A program made the translations under genes and the position numbers. Under the pieces are notes generated by a model. The model searched no databases. It was not told the origin of the DNA and saw nothing but the letters and a program-made list of their open reading frames with translations. A stretch of 8,456 nt of DNA. It comes from an uncultured Nitrospirota bacterium (GTDB lineage: Bacteria; Nitrospinota; Nitrospinia; SZUA-224). The DNA lies in NCBI GenBank assembly GCA_913009285.1, contig CAJVYE010000035.1, positions 1 to 8,456 on the forward strand. Reading direction: 5' to 3'. Positions 1 to 6,752 of this stretch are shown one piece after another. How positions within the stretch are numbered: position 1 is the first letter of the stretch; each line of letters opens with the position of its first letter.

Positions 1-43
1 CCCGAGATCTACACTCTTTCCCTACACGACGCTCTTCCGATCT
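1..43 (+). other. Illumina TruSeq P5/read-1 adapter (contamination)
   Basis: From base 2 the sequence matches the Illumina universal/read-1 adapter through its terminal GCTCTTCCGATCT; only base 1 differs (c instead of a). It is not genomic. Real sequence begins at 44, exactly where the open FabD frame starts, so the gene's truncation here is artificial. Confidence 0.98.
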
Positions 44-232
44 AGGCAGGTGAGTTCTCCTGTCCGCTGGGAGGAGACAATGAGGCTCATCGTAGATGAA
101 GGGATTGATACCATAATAGAGATTGGTCCTGGAAAGATTCTGTTAGGTCTTATGAAGAGGATAAATAACGGTATTAAGAGACTTAATGTAGAGGATATAA
201 AGAGTCTTGAAAGAACGATAGAAAAACTTTAA
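44..232 (+). CDS. fabD: Malonyl-CoA:ACP transacylase, C-terminal fragment (5' end missing)
   Basis: FabD moves the malonyl group from CoA to acyl carrier protein in the cytoplasm, supplying the extender unit for fatty-acid elongation. Only the last 62 residues are present. Two family landmarks are visible: SPVRWEE, the C-terminal part of the acyltransferase domain, and EIGPGKILLGLMKRI, the conserved C-terminal glycine-rich turn and helix. The catalytic GHSLGE serine motif would lie upstream and is absent. Open frame continues back through codons 44-49 (Arg-Gln) to the adapter, so the GTG at 50 is an internal valine and not a start. A position directly upstream of fabG, acpP and fabF fits the classic fab operon. 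The family call is secure; the missing part is an assembly artefact. Confidence 0.93.
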   Translation, partial: RQVSSPVRWEETMRLIVDEGIDTIIEIGPGKILLGLMKRINNGIKRLNVEDIKSLERTIEKL

Positions 233-233
233 A

Positions 234-260
234 TTTTCGATTTTCGAATGTCGTTTTCGA
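234..260 (+). repeat. Heptamer repeat TTTTCGA, three copies (left inverted arm)
   Basis: TTTTCGA occurs at 234-240, 241-247 and 254-260, directly after the fabD stop. These are the reverse complement of the four TCGAAAA copies at 400-427 inside fabG. The two arrays form an inverted repeat with fabG's ribosome binding site and start codon in the roughly 140-nt loop. Confidence 0.85.
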
Positions 261-350
261 TTTTAAAAAAAAGCCGGAGGAAACAATTTTAAATTAGTTA
301 TGAGTTAAATTGTATAGGAATTTCCATTTTAAAATCATGAAAAATAATTA

Positions 351-356
351 AAGGGG
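351..356 (+). promoter_or_regulatory. fabG ribosome binding site
   Basis: AAGGGG lies 6 nt upstream of the ATG at 363. It supports that start even though it adds about 23 residues to the usual FabG N-terminus. No other in-frame start lies between it and the conserved LEGRVAIVTG. Confidence 0.7.
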
Positions 357-362
357 TATAAG

Positions 363-1163
363 ATGGAGGCAGCAAAAGTAGAGAAAAATAATGAACCAAT
401 CGAAAATCGAAAATCGAAAATCGAAAATAAGTTAGAAGGCAGAGTAGCCATTGTTACAGGAGGAGGTCGTGGTATAGGTAGATCTATCGCACTGACACTA
501 GCAGAGGAAGGGGCTGATTTGATAGTATCTGATATTGATCCTGAAGGTATCTCTGAGACCGCTGAAGGGGTAAGATCACTAGGAAGAAAGTCTCAAGCTG
601 TTAAAGCAGATGTCTCTATTGTAGCTGATGTGAAACATATGGTAGATAAATGCATTGCCGAATTCGGGAAAGTAGATATATTGATAAATAATGCCGGTAT
701 TACAAGGGATTCTCTTCTGGTGAGGATGAAGGAAGAGGATTGGGATATAGTCCTAAAGGTTAATCTGACAGGGACCTTCAATTGTATGAAGGCCGTGACT
801 AAATATATGATGAAACAGAGAAAAGGGAGAATAGTTAATATTGCATCAATAGTGGGAGTTATGGGCAATGCAGGTCAAGCAAATTATGCATCTTCAAAAG
901 CAGGGATAATAGGTCTGACAAAATCTATTGCTAAGGAGTTGGCACCGAGGGGTATCAATGTAAATGCTATCGCGCCTGGCTTTATTGATACTGAGATGAC
1001 AAGATCTATGCCAGAGAAGGCAAGGGAAGAGCTATTAAAACAGATCCCGATGCGAAGATTGGGGCTACCTAAGGATATTGCCAATTGTATAAGGTTCCTT
1101 GTTTCTGATGATTCAGATTATATTACAGGACAGGTTATCCACGTGAATGGTGGGATGTTATAG
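363..1163 (+). CDS. fabG: 3-oxoacyl-ACP reductase, with repeat-derived N-terminal extension
   Basis: FabG performs the NADPH-dependent reduction of 3-oxoacyl-ACP to 3-hydroxyacyl-ACP, the first reductive step of each elongation cycle. It is a classical short-chain dehydrogenase with a Rossmann fold. Visible motifs are the cofactor loop TGGGRGIG (32-39), NNAG (109-112), and the catalytic tetrad Asn134, Ser162, Tyr175, Lys179. The C-terminal VNGGML is typical. The protein has 266 residues; the family usually has about 245. The excess is N-terminal: LEGRVAIVTG, which normally begins just after Met, starts at residue 24. Residues 13-23 are encoded by four tandem TCGAAAA heptamers (400-427), so the extension comes from an intergenic repeat and is probably disordered and charged. 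It lies between fabD and acpP in the fatty-acid operon. Confidence 0.96.
   Translation: MEAAKVEKNNEPIENRKSKIENKLEGRVAIVTGGGRGIGRSIALTLAEEGADLIVSDIDPEGISETAEGVRSLGRKSQAVKADVSIVADVKHMVDKCIAEFGKVDILINNAGITRDSLLVRMKEEDWDIVLKVNLTGTFNCMKAVTKYMMKQRKGRIVNIASIVGVMGNAGQANYASSKAGIIGLTKSIAKELAPRGINVNAIAPGFIDTEMTRSMPEKAREELLKQIPMRRLGLPKDIANCIRFLVSDDSDYITGQVIHVNGGML
400..427 (+). repeat. Heptamer tandem TCGAAAA x4 inside the fabG coding sequence
   Basis: Four perfect copies (400-406, 407-413, 414-420, 421-427). A 7-nt unit read in triplets cycles through all frames, giving a 7-residue peptide period (IENRKSK). It is inverted relative to the array at 234-260. Confidence 0.93.
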
Positions 1164-1174
1164 AAATTATAAGT

Positions 1175-1263
1175 AGTGCCTAAAGTGCCTAAAATGAGCT
1201 AAAGTTAAAAGTTAAAAAATTATATTCCATTAACTTTAGCTTACTTAAGGCACTTTAGGCACT
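1175..1263 (+). repeat. Long inverted repeat between fabG and acpP
   Basis: Arms of 34 nt at 1175-1208 and 1230-1263 match at 31 of 34 positions around a 21-nt loop. The arms carry an internal near-tandem of AGTGCCTAA. As RNA it would form a long stem ending 7 nt before the acpP Shine-Dalgarno. There is no U-tract after it, so it is not a normal intrinsic terminator. It could be a mobile palindrome, an RNase III or mRNA-stability site, or a modulator of acpP expression. Confidence 0.88.
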
Positions 1264-1270
1264 TATAAAA

Positions 1271-1276
1271 AGGAGG
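1271..1276 (+). promoter_or_regulatory. acpP ribosome binding site (sets GTG start)
   Basis: A perfect AGGAGG lies 10 nt before the GTG at 1287. An overlapping GTG at 1276 is out of frame with the conserved protein, so 1287 is the start. Confidence 0.8.
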
Positions 1277-1286
1277 TGAGGCTTAA

Positions 1287-1520
1287 GTGCCAACAATAGA
1301 GGAAAGGGTAAAAGGGATCATTGTTGATCAATTGGATGTTGATGAAGAAGAGGTTACTGCGGAGGCCTCCTTCATTGACGATCTTGGGGCTGATTCACTT
1401 GATACGGTCGAGCTAGTAATGGCCTTTGAAGAGGAGTTTGATATAGAAATTCCGGATGAAGATGCAGAGAAGATTGTAAAAGTGAAGGATGCTATAGAGT
1501 ATATTGGGAAGCAGGTTTAA
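1287..1520 (+). CDS. acpP: Acyl carrier protein
   Basis: AcpP carries growing acyl chains as thioesters on a 4'-phosphopantetheine arm and delivers them to FabD, FabF, FabG and acyltransferases. The 77-residue acidic protein has the family's usual length and opens with the typical [10 protein letters not shown]. The prosthetic-group serine is Ser37 in the motif [19 protein letters not shown]. The acidic second helix that docks with partner enzymes is intact. It starts at GTG after an optimal AGGAGG. It lies between fabG and fabF, the standard position, but each neighbour is separated from it by a repeat: the 34-bp-arm palindrome upstream and the 130-bp TIR element downstream. These may set transcript stability or allow acpP to be expressed differently from its neighbours; that is inference. 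Confidence 0.97.
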   Translation: MPTIEERVKGIIVDQLDVDEEEVTAEASFIDDLGADSLDTVELVMAFEEEFDIEIPDEDAEKIVKVKDAIEYIGKQV

Positions 1521-1527
1521 GATGTAT

Positions 1528-1669
1528 ATACTTGATTCCACTGCAAAGACCTCAAAAACAGGGTAGCAGCAATCTTTAGGTTGCATAAGTGGCTGATATA
1601 TAGCAAGCTTTTTAGCAGGCTAAAGCCTGCTGCTAGCAATTTAGGGGTTTTTGCAGTGGAGTCATACTT
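1528..1669 (+). mobile_element. 130-bp TIR element, copy 1, with 6-bp target duplication
   Basis: The element spans 1534-1663. Terminal inverted repeats are GATTCCACTGCAAA on the left and the complement of GACTCCACTGCAAAAA on the right. ATACTT flanks it directly at 1528-1533 and 1664-1669, as expected for a 6-bp target-site duplication. Inside are two small hairpins: GCAATC-TTTA-GGTTGC (1569-1584, preceded by GTAG at 1563-1566) and GCAGGC-TAAA-GCCTGC (1615-1630). It has no coding capacity, so it is a MITE-like non-autonomous element. It matches copy 2 (3867-3996, opposite orientation) at about 113 of 130 positions by eye without gaps. It fills most of the acpP-fabF gap. Confidence 0.85.
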
Positions 1670-1740
1670 ATACATCTCTGAAATTATATAAATTATATGT
1701 ATTACAAGTTGAGTGTTTAACCCGCAACTCGTAAGTATTT

Positions 1741-1745
1741 GGAGG
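1741..1745 (+). promoter_or_regulatory. fabF ribosome binding site (sets CTG start)
   Basis: GGAGG (followed by TGAT) lies 7 nt upstream of CTG at 1753. An in-frame TAA at 1732-1734 closes the frame upstream, and no ATG, GTG or TTG lies in frame between the stop and the conserved RRVVVTG. Confidence 0.75.
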
Positions 1746-1752
1746 TGATTTC

Positions 1753-2994
1753 CTGAGGAGGGTTGTAGTAACAGGTCTTGGTCTAGTTACCCCATTAGGC
1801 ATAGGGGTTGAGAGTAGTTGGGCTTCTCTGTGCAGAGGAGAATCAGGGATCGGCAAGATAACACGTTTTGATGCCTCTGGTTTTTCATCACAGTTAGCAG
1901 GAGAAGTAAAGGGATTTGATCCGCTTAATTACATCGAGAAAAAAGAGATAAAAAAGATGGATACGTTTATCCACTATGCCGTTGCTTCTAGTATGATGGC
2001 AGTGGAGGACGCTGAGCTGAAGGTTAATAATAGAAATGCCAAAAGGATCGGTGTTTTGGTGGGAGCAGGTCTAGGAGGACTTCCAGCGATAGAGAAGTAT
2101 CATACCCTTTACTTAAAAGGGGGATTGAAAAAGATATCCCCCTTCTTTATTCCTATGCTGATCGTTAATCTGGCATCCGGGCAGATATCCAAAAGATTTG
2201 GAATAAAGGGGCCTAACTCCTGTGTTGTAACCGCCTGTGCTACAGGGACACACTCCATAGGTGATGCCTTTAAGATCATTCAGCGAGGAGATGCAGATGC
2301 AATGATAGCAGGTGGAACAGAGTCTGTTATTACTCCACTTGCTGTTGGTGGGTTTTGTGCTGCAAAAGCCCTTTCTACACGAAACCATGAACCGCAGAGG
2401 GCGAGCAGACCATTTGACAGAGATAGGGATGGCTTTGTCATGAGTGAGGGATCGGGTATCTTGTTAATAGAGGAGTTAGGGTTTGCCCTGAATAGAGGTG
2501 CGAGGAAGATATACGCAGAGGTTACTGGCTACGGAATGTCAGGAGATGCATATCATATCACGTCACCTGATCCAAAGGGAGAGGGGGCGGCTAACTGTAT
2601 GAAGGCTGTCCTCAAGGATGGGCATATCTTACCTGAAGAGGTAGATTATATCAACGCACACGGAACATCTACTCTTACTGGAGATGCGACTGAGACACTG
2701 GCAATAAAAAATGTCTTTGGTGAGTATGCCTATAAATTATGTGTAAGCTCCACTAAATCAATGACAGGTCACCTCCTTGGGGCAGCAGGGGGAGTTGAGG
2801 CTATATTTTCTATATTGGCTATAGATAGAGGCATTATACCTCCAACTATAAATTATGAAAATGCAGACCCTGAGTGTGATCTCGATTACGTCCCAAATTC
2901 TATAAGAAAGGCAGATGTAAGAATAGCACTCTCTAATTCATTTGGTTTTGGAGGAACCAATGCTATCATTGCATTCAAGAAATACGAAAAATAA
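1753..2994 (+). CDS. fabF: 3-oxoacyl-ACP synthase II (KAS II), probable CTG start
   Basis: FabF condenses malonyl-ACP with acyl-ACP, releasing CO2, and drives chain elongation. It has the two-part thiolase fold of decarboxylating ketosynthases. Counting from CTG 1753 gives 413 residues, the normal family length. The catalytic residues are then Cys162 (TACATGT), His303 (NAHGTST), Lys335 (STKSMTG) and His340 (GHLLGAAGG), almost exactly the Escherichia coli FabF numbering. The first in-frame ATG is at 1957 and would remove 68 residues, including the conserved [15 protein letters not shown] strand, so it cannot be the true start. The C-terminal [10 protein letters not shown] loop is intact. The gene lies between the TIR element and rnc, whose start is 3 nt after the fabF stop. 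The function is secure; the CTG start is inferred from the homology boundary and the Shine-Dalgarno. Confidence 0.95.
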   Translation: MRRVVVTGLGLVTPLGIGVESSWASLCRGESGIGKITRFDASGFSSQLAGEVKGFDPLNYIEKKEIKKMDTFIHYAVASSMMAVEDAELKVNNRNAKRIGVLVGAGLGGLPAIEKYHTLYLKGGLKKISPFFIPMLIVNLASGQISKRFGIKGPNSCVVTACATGTHSIGDAFKIIQRGDADAMIAGGTESVITPLAVGGFCAAKALSTRNHEPQRASRPFDRDRDGFVMSEGSGILLIEELGFALNRGARKIYAEVTGYGMSGDAYHITSPDPKGEGAANCMKAVLKDGHILPEEVDYINAHGTSTLTGDATETLAIKNVFGEYAYKLCVSSTKSMTGHLLGAAGGVEAIFSILAIDRGIIPPTINYENADPECDLDYVPNSIRKADVRIALSNSFGFGGTNAIIAFKKYEK

Positions 2995-2997
2995 TTT

Positions 2998-3717
2998 ATG
3001 TTATCTGAAGAGAGAATTATAGAACTTGATATACTTCAGGAGAGGTTGAACTACTGGTTTAAGGAACTTAGTCTCCTGAATGAGGCATTGACACATAAGT
3101 CCTATGTCAACGAAAAGGATAATAATCTGCGTAACAACGAGAGATTAGAATTCCTTGGAGATTCAGTTATCGATTTGATAGTGGGTGATTATTCCCTTAA
3201 AAGATTTTTGAACCATTCCGAGGGTGAGCTCTCGAAGATAAGGGCGGCTGTGGTCAATGAGATTAATCTGGCAGAGATAGCCCGTAATATCAGAATAGGG
3301 GAGTTTATACTCTTAGGAAAGGGTGAGGTACAATCTGGAGGAAAGAGTAAAAATTCGATTCTGGCTAATACCTTTGAGGCGATAACAGCGGCCATATATT
3401 TAGATAGTGGATTGCAAAATACATATTCAGTCATTTTAGATAGATTCAAGGAAAAGATTGATGAGATTGGAAATAGTTGCCATTATAGAGATTTTAAGAG
3501 TGAGCTTCAGGAACTCACTCAGGGACGATTGAACTGTATTCCCTCTTACCGTATCTCTGGTGAATCAGGACCAGATCATGAGAAGATATTCGAGGTGAAT
3601 GTAACTATTGCGGGTGAAATCTCCGGGAGAGGAAAAGGTAAGAGCAAAAAGGAGGCAGAGCAATCAGCTGCAAAAGAGGCATTGGATAAATTACTTGAAG
3701 AATCTTCACCATCATAG
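2998..3717 (+). CDS. rnc: Ribonuclease III
   Basis: RNase III cuts double-stranded RNA and processes rRNA precursors and structured mRNAs as a homodimer. The nuclease domain (about 1-150) has the signature NERLEFLGDSVIDL, with Glu48, Glu51 and Asp55, and a second metal-site segment ILANTFEAITAAIYLD with Glu127. The position that is usually Asp (D114 of E. coli) is Asn124 here. A double-stranded-RNA-binding domain follows (about 165-234), ending in the typical GKGKSKKEAEQSAAKEAL. The length of 239 residues is normal. The ATG is 3 nt after the fabF stop and has no good Shine-Dalgarno, which suggests translational coupling. rnc after fabF is a common bacterial arrangement. Palindromic repeats in the same transcript (1175-1263 and copy 1) are potential substrates, which is inference only. 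Confidence 0.96.
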   Translation: MLSEERIIELDILQERLNYWFKELSLLNEALTHKSYVNEKDNNLRNNERLEFLGDSVIDLIVGDYSLKRFLNHSEGELSKIRAAVVNEINLAEIARNIRIGEFILLGKGEVQSGGKSKNSILANTFEAITAAIYLDSGLQNTYSVILDRFKEKIDEIGNSCHYRDFKSELQELTQGRLNCIPSYRISGESGPDHEKIFEVNVTIAGEISGRGKGKSKKEAEQSAAKEALDKLLEESSPS

Positions 3718-3866
3718 CCTACTCATTCAGACTTCCGTAATAGTCATAATAATTTCAAAGCTCCAAATCCAAATATAAATTCAAATAAACCCATAGAATT
3801 TGTTATTTTTCCTTTAAGGTTATATATTATTTAGATGAATTACTAAAAAAAGGAGAAATGATCATC
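3718..3866. other. Convergent intergenic spacer, rnc side
   Basis: This AT-rich stretch follows the rnc stop. It includes a loosely repetitive CCAAAT/TCAAAT region (about 3762-3790). No stable terminator hairpin precedes the 130-bp element, whose hairpins may serve as the transcription end for both converging operons. The ATG at 3858 opens a 24-codon frame running into the element, with AGGAG only 2 nt away; it is not accepted as a gene. Confidence 0.5.
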
Positions 3867-3996
3867 GATTCTACTGCAAAAATTCCAAAATTGGTAGCTG
3901 CAGGCGTTAGCCTGCTAAAAAGTTTGCTATAAATCAGCCACTTACGCAACCTAAAGGTTGCGGCTACCCTGTTTTTGAGGTTTTTGCAGTAAAGTC
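3867..3996 (-). mobile_element. 130-bp TIR element, copy 2 (inverted relative to copy 1)
   Basis: It has the same length and ends as copy 1: GATTCTACTGCAAAAA at the left edge and TTTTTGCAGTAAAGTC at the right. The interior has two perfect 6-bp hairpins: GCAGGC-GTTA-GCCTGC (3900-3915) and GCAACC-TAAA-GGTTGC (3946-3961). Each is preceded at its 5' side by GTAG, one on each strand (3894-3897 on +, 3964-3967 on -), the layout of an inverted pair of REP sequences (BIME). No target duplication is evident at the edges, so this insertion is probably older or its flanks have decayed. It lies between the 3' ends of rnc and smpB and may act as a bidirectional terminator. Confidence 0.83.
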
Positions 3997-4015
3997 AAAT
4001 ATTCATGCCAACCTA

Positions 4016-4474
4016 TCACCTATTCCTGTCTCTTAAGGCCCTTTGCATTTCCCTTTCTGCTGTTTTGCGTTTAAGGGTCTCTCTCTTGTCGTAGGTCTTT
4101 TTGCCCTTTGCCACGGCGAGTTCCAGCTTTGCCACACCCCTAGAAAAATACATTTTCAGGGGGACCAGGGTAAGTCCTCTTTCTTCGGTTTTACCATAAA
4201 GCTTCTTTATCTCTCTCTTATGGAGGAGCAATTTTCGCTTTCTTAATGGCTCATGATTAAGTATGTTTCCGTGTGTATATGGACTTATATGACAATTGTA
4301 GAGATAGACCTCTCCATCCTCTATACTTGCATAACTATCCTTTAGATTGCCCTTGCCCTGGCGAAGAGACTTGACCTCTGTACCCTTGAGTGCAATACCG
4401 ACTTCATAGGTCTCTTCTATAAAATACTCATGCCTTGCCTTGCGGTTCTCACATATGATCTTTTTGTTAGACAT
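4016..4474 (-). CDS. smpB: SsrA-binding protein
   Basis: SmpB binds tmRNA and guides it to stalled ribosomes for trans-translation, releasing them from non-stop mRNAs and tagging the unfinished peptide. The 152-residue protein begins with the family signature [19 protein letters not shown], followed by [10 protein letters not shown] and the [11 protein letters not shown] segment of the OB-fold. It ends in the basic tail [18 protein letters not shown], which enters the empty mRNA channel. The start at 4474 is chosen because AAGGGA lies just upstream and homology begins there. A longer in-frame ATG at 4540 would add 22 unconserved residues encoded by the repeat hairpin. The tmRNA gene itself (ssrA) is not in this window. 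rnr lies upstream on the same strand, consistent with RNase R's role in degrading tmRNA-targeted messages. Confidence 0.96.
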   Translation of the reverse strand: MSNKKIICENRKARHEYFIEETYEVGIALKGTEVKSLRQGKGNLKDSYASIEDGEVYLYNCHISPYTHGNILNHEPLRKRKLLLHKREIKKLYGKTEERGLTLVPLKMYFSRGVAKLELAVAKGKKTYDKRETLKRKTAEREMQRALRDRNR

Positions 4475-4478
4475 GTAA

Positions 4479-4484
4479 TCCCTT
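4479..4484 (-). promoter_or_regulatory. smpB ribosome binding site (decides start)
   Basis: On the minus strand AAGGGA ends 4 nt before the ATG at 4474. The alternative ATG at 4540 has no comparable site. Confidence 0.65.
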
Positions 4485-4520
4485 GATCGTAACAATTCAC
4501 TGCAAAGGGACGGGTCAGAA

Positions 4521-4599
4521 AGATCGCAGAAAAAATTCAAAAGTAAACTATTATCGCTTTTAGGCGATAATAGTTTACTTTATATTTTTTCTGCGATCT
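4521..4599 (-). terminator. Large rnr-smpB hairpin, probable terminator
   Basis: The inner stem is 17 bp and perfect (4541-4557 with 4564-4580, 6-nt loop). A bulged outer stem adds 15 bp (4521-4535 with 4585-4599). On the minus strand the inner stem is followed by a T-rich run (TTTTGAATTTTTT), fitting rho-independent termination after rnr; on the plus strand TTTATATTTTTT follows, so it may work both ways. The rnr stop codon (4575-4577) lies within the stem. If termination is efficient, smpB needs its own promoter, which I could not identify. Confidence 0.75.
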
Positions 4600-6752
4600 C
4601 TGCGATCTCTGCGGTTAATTGTTTTTCTCATATCTCTATTTGAAATCAGAGAAAAATCTATATCCTTCTTCTCGAGGCTAACATTCTCCACCTTTACCTT
4701 CACACTGTCACCTACCCTGAAGACCCTTCGCGTATGCTCGCCAATAAGTGAATGCTCCTTTTCCTGATATATATAATAGTCATCCTTCATACTCGTCACA
4801 TGAACCAGGCCCTCTACAAATACATCCTTTAATTCAACAAATATGCCAAATGCGGTCACACCTGTGATAAATCCCTCATATTTCTCCCCTATCTTGTCCA
4901 TCATAAATTGCACCTTTTTAAGATCGACCATCTCACGTTCTGCATCTTCGGCCCTTCTCTCTTTAAAGGATGAATGCTGTGCTATCTCGGAAAGAGAACT
5001 TTTTAATTCTTCCAGCCTTGCTGTGGACAATGTTCTCTTCTTCTCTCTAAGAAGGCGGTGCACTGCCAGGTCAGGATACCTTCTTATAGGGGATGTAAAG
5101 TGAGTATAATGATCAAAGGCAAGGCAGAAATGCCCTATATCCTCTATCGAATATTCTGCCTGTTTCATGGAACGAATGAGGATATGATTGATAAGCCTCT
5201 CCTCTCCTTTCCCTTTGACCTGGTTGAGGAGTCTCTGTAATGCCTTTGCCTGGATCCTCGATGCCCCCTTCAGATGGTATCCAAAACTGATGATGAACTC
5301 ACTGAGTTCCTCCATCTTTTCTTGATCCGGTCTATTATGTATACGGTATATAGCAGGCTTTTCTAACATACAAAGATGGGTTGCAACCCTTTCATTTGCA
5401 GAGAGCATAAACTCTTCTATTATACGATGGGCGATATTTCTCTGTGATATCACGATATCCTCTGTCCTGCCCTGAAGATCAAGTATGATATCTGATTCAG
5501 GAAGATCAAAATCAATACTCCCATGTCTTATCCTTTTCTTATTAAGCTTAAGACACAGTTCCTCCATTAAATTGAGATCATCTATCAGCGAACTATACCT
5601 TTGGATCAGCCCTTTATCACCATTAATGAGGATATTTGCCACCTCAGTGTATGTCAGTCTCTCCTGGCTCCTTATGACCGTATCCTGGATCTCATACTCT
5701 AGCACCTCTCCATTTTTATCAAAATCTGTTATAAGACTTATTGTCAGGCGGTCTTCTCCTGGTTTGAGACTACATATCTCATTGGAGAGCTGCAGAGGAA
5801 GCATTGGTATCACATGATTAGGGAAGTAGACACTCGTCCCCCTCTCGAATGCCTCTTTATCAAGATGTGTTCCAGGTCTTACATAGTGACTCACATCTGC
5901 AATATGCACCCCTAATCTGAATCCCCCACCATTTAATCTTTTTATTGATACAGCATCATCAAAATCCTTTGCCTGCTCCCCATCTATAGTAAATATCCTG
6001 ATCCCCCGCAGGTCCAGCCTTTCATTTATATCCCTCTTGCTTACTGAGCCTGCACACTTATCTGCCTCCTTGATTACCATCTCAGGAAATCTGGAGGGTA
6101 TATCATATTTCCTGATTATCACCTCTACCTCTACATCTGAGTCAGTAGGGTAACCAAGAACCTCAATCACCTTCCCCTCTGGATTTCTGTTATGTATGGG
6201 ATAGGTAGTGATCTCAGCTACAACAGCCTGCCCTCTCTTTGCCTTTTTGGTATATTTGAGGGGGATATAAATCTCCTGAACTATCCTCTTATCATCCGGT
6301 ATGACATATGCAAAGCTCTTCCCCGGTTCATAGAGGCCTACTATGGTCTTCTGTCCCCTCTCAAGTATTCTTACTATACTCCCCTCTCTTCTGCCCCCTT
6401 TGTCAACTCTCTCCACCCGACAGACAACCTTATCTCCATGCATGGCCTCGCCCAGGTTCTTAGGACTTACAAATATATCTTTTTCATTCTCGACCTCTGG
6501 TAGTACGAATCCATATCCATTGGGGTGTGCCTGGAGCTTTCCTACAACCAGGTTCATCTTTTCAGGAATACCATATCTGTTCCCCTTGATCTTTACGATG
6601 TGACCGGCCTGTGTCATCTCTTTGATGAGCCTTCTGAAGCGAGGTCTATCCTCAGAAGTTATACGGAATCTCTTTGTCAACTCCTTTGTGGTCATGGGAC
6701 GGTGTATTGATTCCCTCATCACTTTTAATACATGTGTAGATTTTATCTTCAT
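4575..6752 (-). CDS. rnr: Ribonuclease R
   Basis: RNase R is a processive 3'-to-5' exoribonuclease that degrades structured RNA, including non-stop mRNAs released by tmRNA-SmpB. Domains in order: winged-helix-like N-terminus (about 1-65), cold-shock OB-folds (about 66-200), RNB catalytic domain (about 245-575) and an S1 domain (about 623-703). The catalytic acidic cluster is Asp257, Asp263, Asp265 and Asp266 in [13 protein letters not shown]. The RNB signature [18 protein letters not shown] is at 551-568. Its 725 residues are within the family range. The C-terminal [10 protein letters not shown] tail is coded by a 9-nt tandem repeat; basic tails are normal here, but this one looks recruited from an intergenic repeat. 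The start codon overlaps the nfo stop by 4 nt (ATGA), implying translational coupling with nfo. Confidence 0.97.
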   Translation of the reverse strand: MKIKSTHVLKVMRESIHRPMTTKELTKRFRITSEDRPRFRRLIKEMTQAGHIVKIKGNRYGIPEKMNLVVGKLQAHPNGYGFVLPEVENEKDIFVSPKNLGEAMHGDKVVCRVERVDKGGRREGSIVRILERGQKTIVGLYEPGKSFAYVIPDDKRIVQEIYIPLKYTKKAKRGQAVVAEITTYPIHNRNPEGKVIEVLGYPTDSDVEVEVIIRKYDIPSRFPEMVIKEADKCAGSVSKRDINERLDLRGIRIFTIDGEQAKDFDDAVSIKRLNGGGFRLGVHIADVSHYVRPGTHLDKEAFERGTSVYFPNHVIPMLPLQLSNEICSLKPGEDRLTISLITDFDKNGEVLEYEIQDTVIRSQERLTYTEVANILINGDKGLIQRYSSLIDDLNLMEELCLKLNKKRIRHGSIDFDLPESDIILDLQGRTEDIVISQRNIAHRIIEEFMLSANERVATHLCMLEKPAIYRIHNRPDQEKMEELSEFIISFGYHLKGASRIQAKALQRLLNQVKGKGEERLINHILIRSMKQAEYSIEDIGHFCLAFDHYTHFTSPIRRYPDLAVHRLLREKKRTLSTARLEELKSSLSEIAQHSSFKERRAEDAEREMVDLKKVQFMMDKIGEKYEGFITGVTAFGIFVELKDVFVEGLVHVTSMKDDYYIYQEKEHSLIGEHTRRVFRVGDSVKVKVENVSLEKKDIDFSLISNRDMRKTINRRDRRDRRKNIK
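4591..4617 (-). repeat. 9-nt tandem repeat (CGCAGAGAT type) in the rnr 3' end
   Basis: On the plus strand CTGCGATCT occurs at 4591-4599 and 4600-4608, followed by the partial unit CTGCGGTTA (4609-4617). Being 9 nt long, it keeps frame and encodes Arg-Arg-Asp repeats at the RNase R C-terminus. An inverted copy (AGATCGCAG, 4521-4529) lies across the hairpin. Confidence 0.85.

Larger units (their letters stand above)
233..362 (+). other. fabD-fabG intergenic spacer
   Basis: This 130-nt AT-rich spacer holds the left heptamer array, then an orphan Shine-Dalgarno-like sequence (CCGGAGGAAAC, about 274-284) with no usable ORF after it; the ATG at 296 stops after two codons. The functional fabG site is about 75 nt further on. 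One reading is that repeat insertion separated an older ribosome binding site from the gene. No convincing promoter is visible. Confidence 0.5.

Noticed and set aside
50..52. GTG as the start of a small 60-residue gene
   Set aside because: It is an internal valine of FabD; the homologous frame runs back through 44-49 into the adapter.
234..427. CRISPR-like array from the heptamer repeats
   Set aside because: The units are 7 nt, directly tandem and without spacers, so this is a simple tandem or inverted repeat.
1681..1740. Promoter for fabF-rnc in the AT-rich stretch after element copy 1
   Set aside because: TATA-like sequences are present, but no -35 lies at acceptable spacing; TTGCAG in the element end is too far from or too close to any candidate -10.
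1957..2994. FabF starting at ATG 1957
   Set aside because: This would remove 68 conserved residues including the first beta strand; homology continues upstream to 1753.
593..3449. Minus-strand ORFs opposite fabG, fabF and rnc
   Set aside because: They are antisense shadows of conserved genes with no recognisable motifs.
3858..3932. 24-codon ORF starting ATG 3858
   Set aside because: The AGGAG is only 2 nt from the ATG and the frame is mostly element TIR and hairpin sequence; no sign of coding selection.
4475..4540. 22-residue N-terminal extension of SmpB from ATG 4540
   Set aside because: It lies partly in the repeat hairpin, has no ribosome binding site and is not conserved; ATG 4474 has AAGGGA and starts at the SmpB signature.
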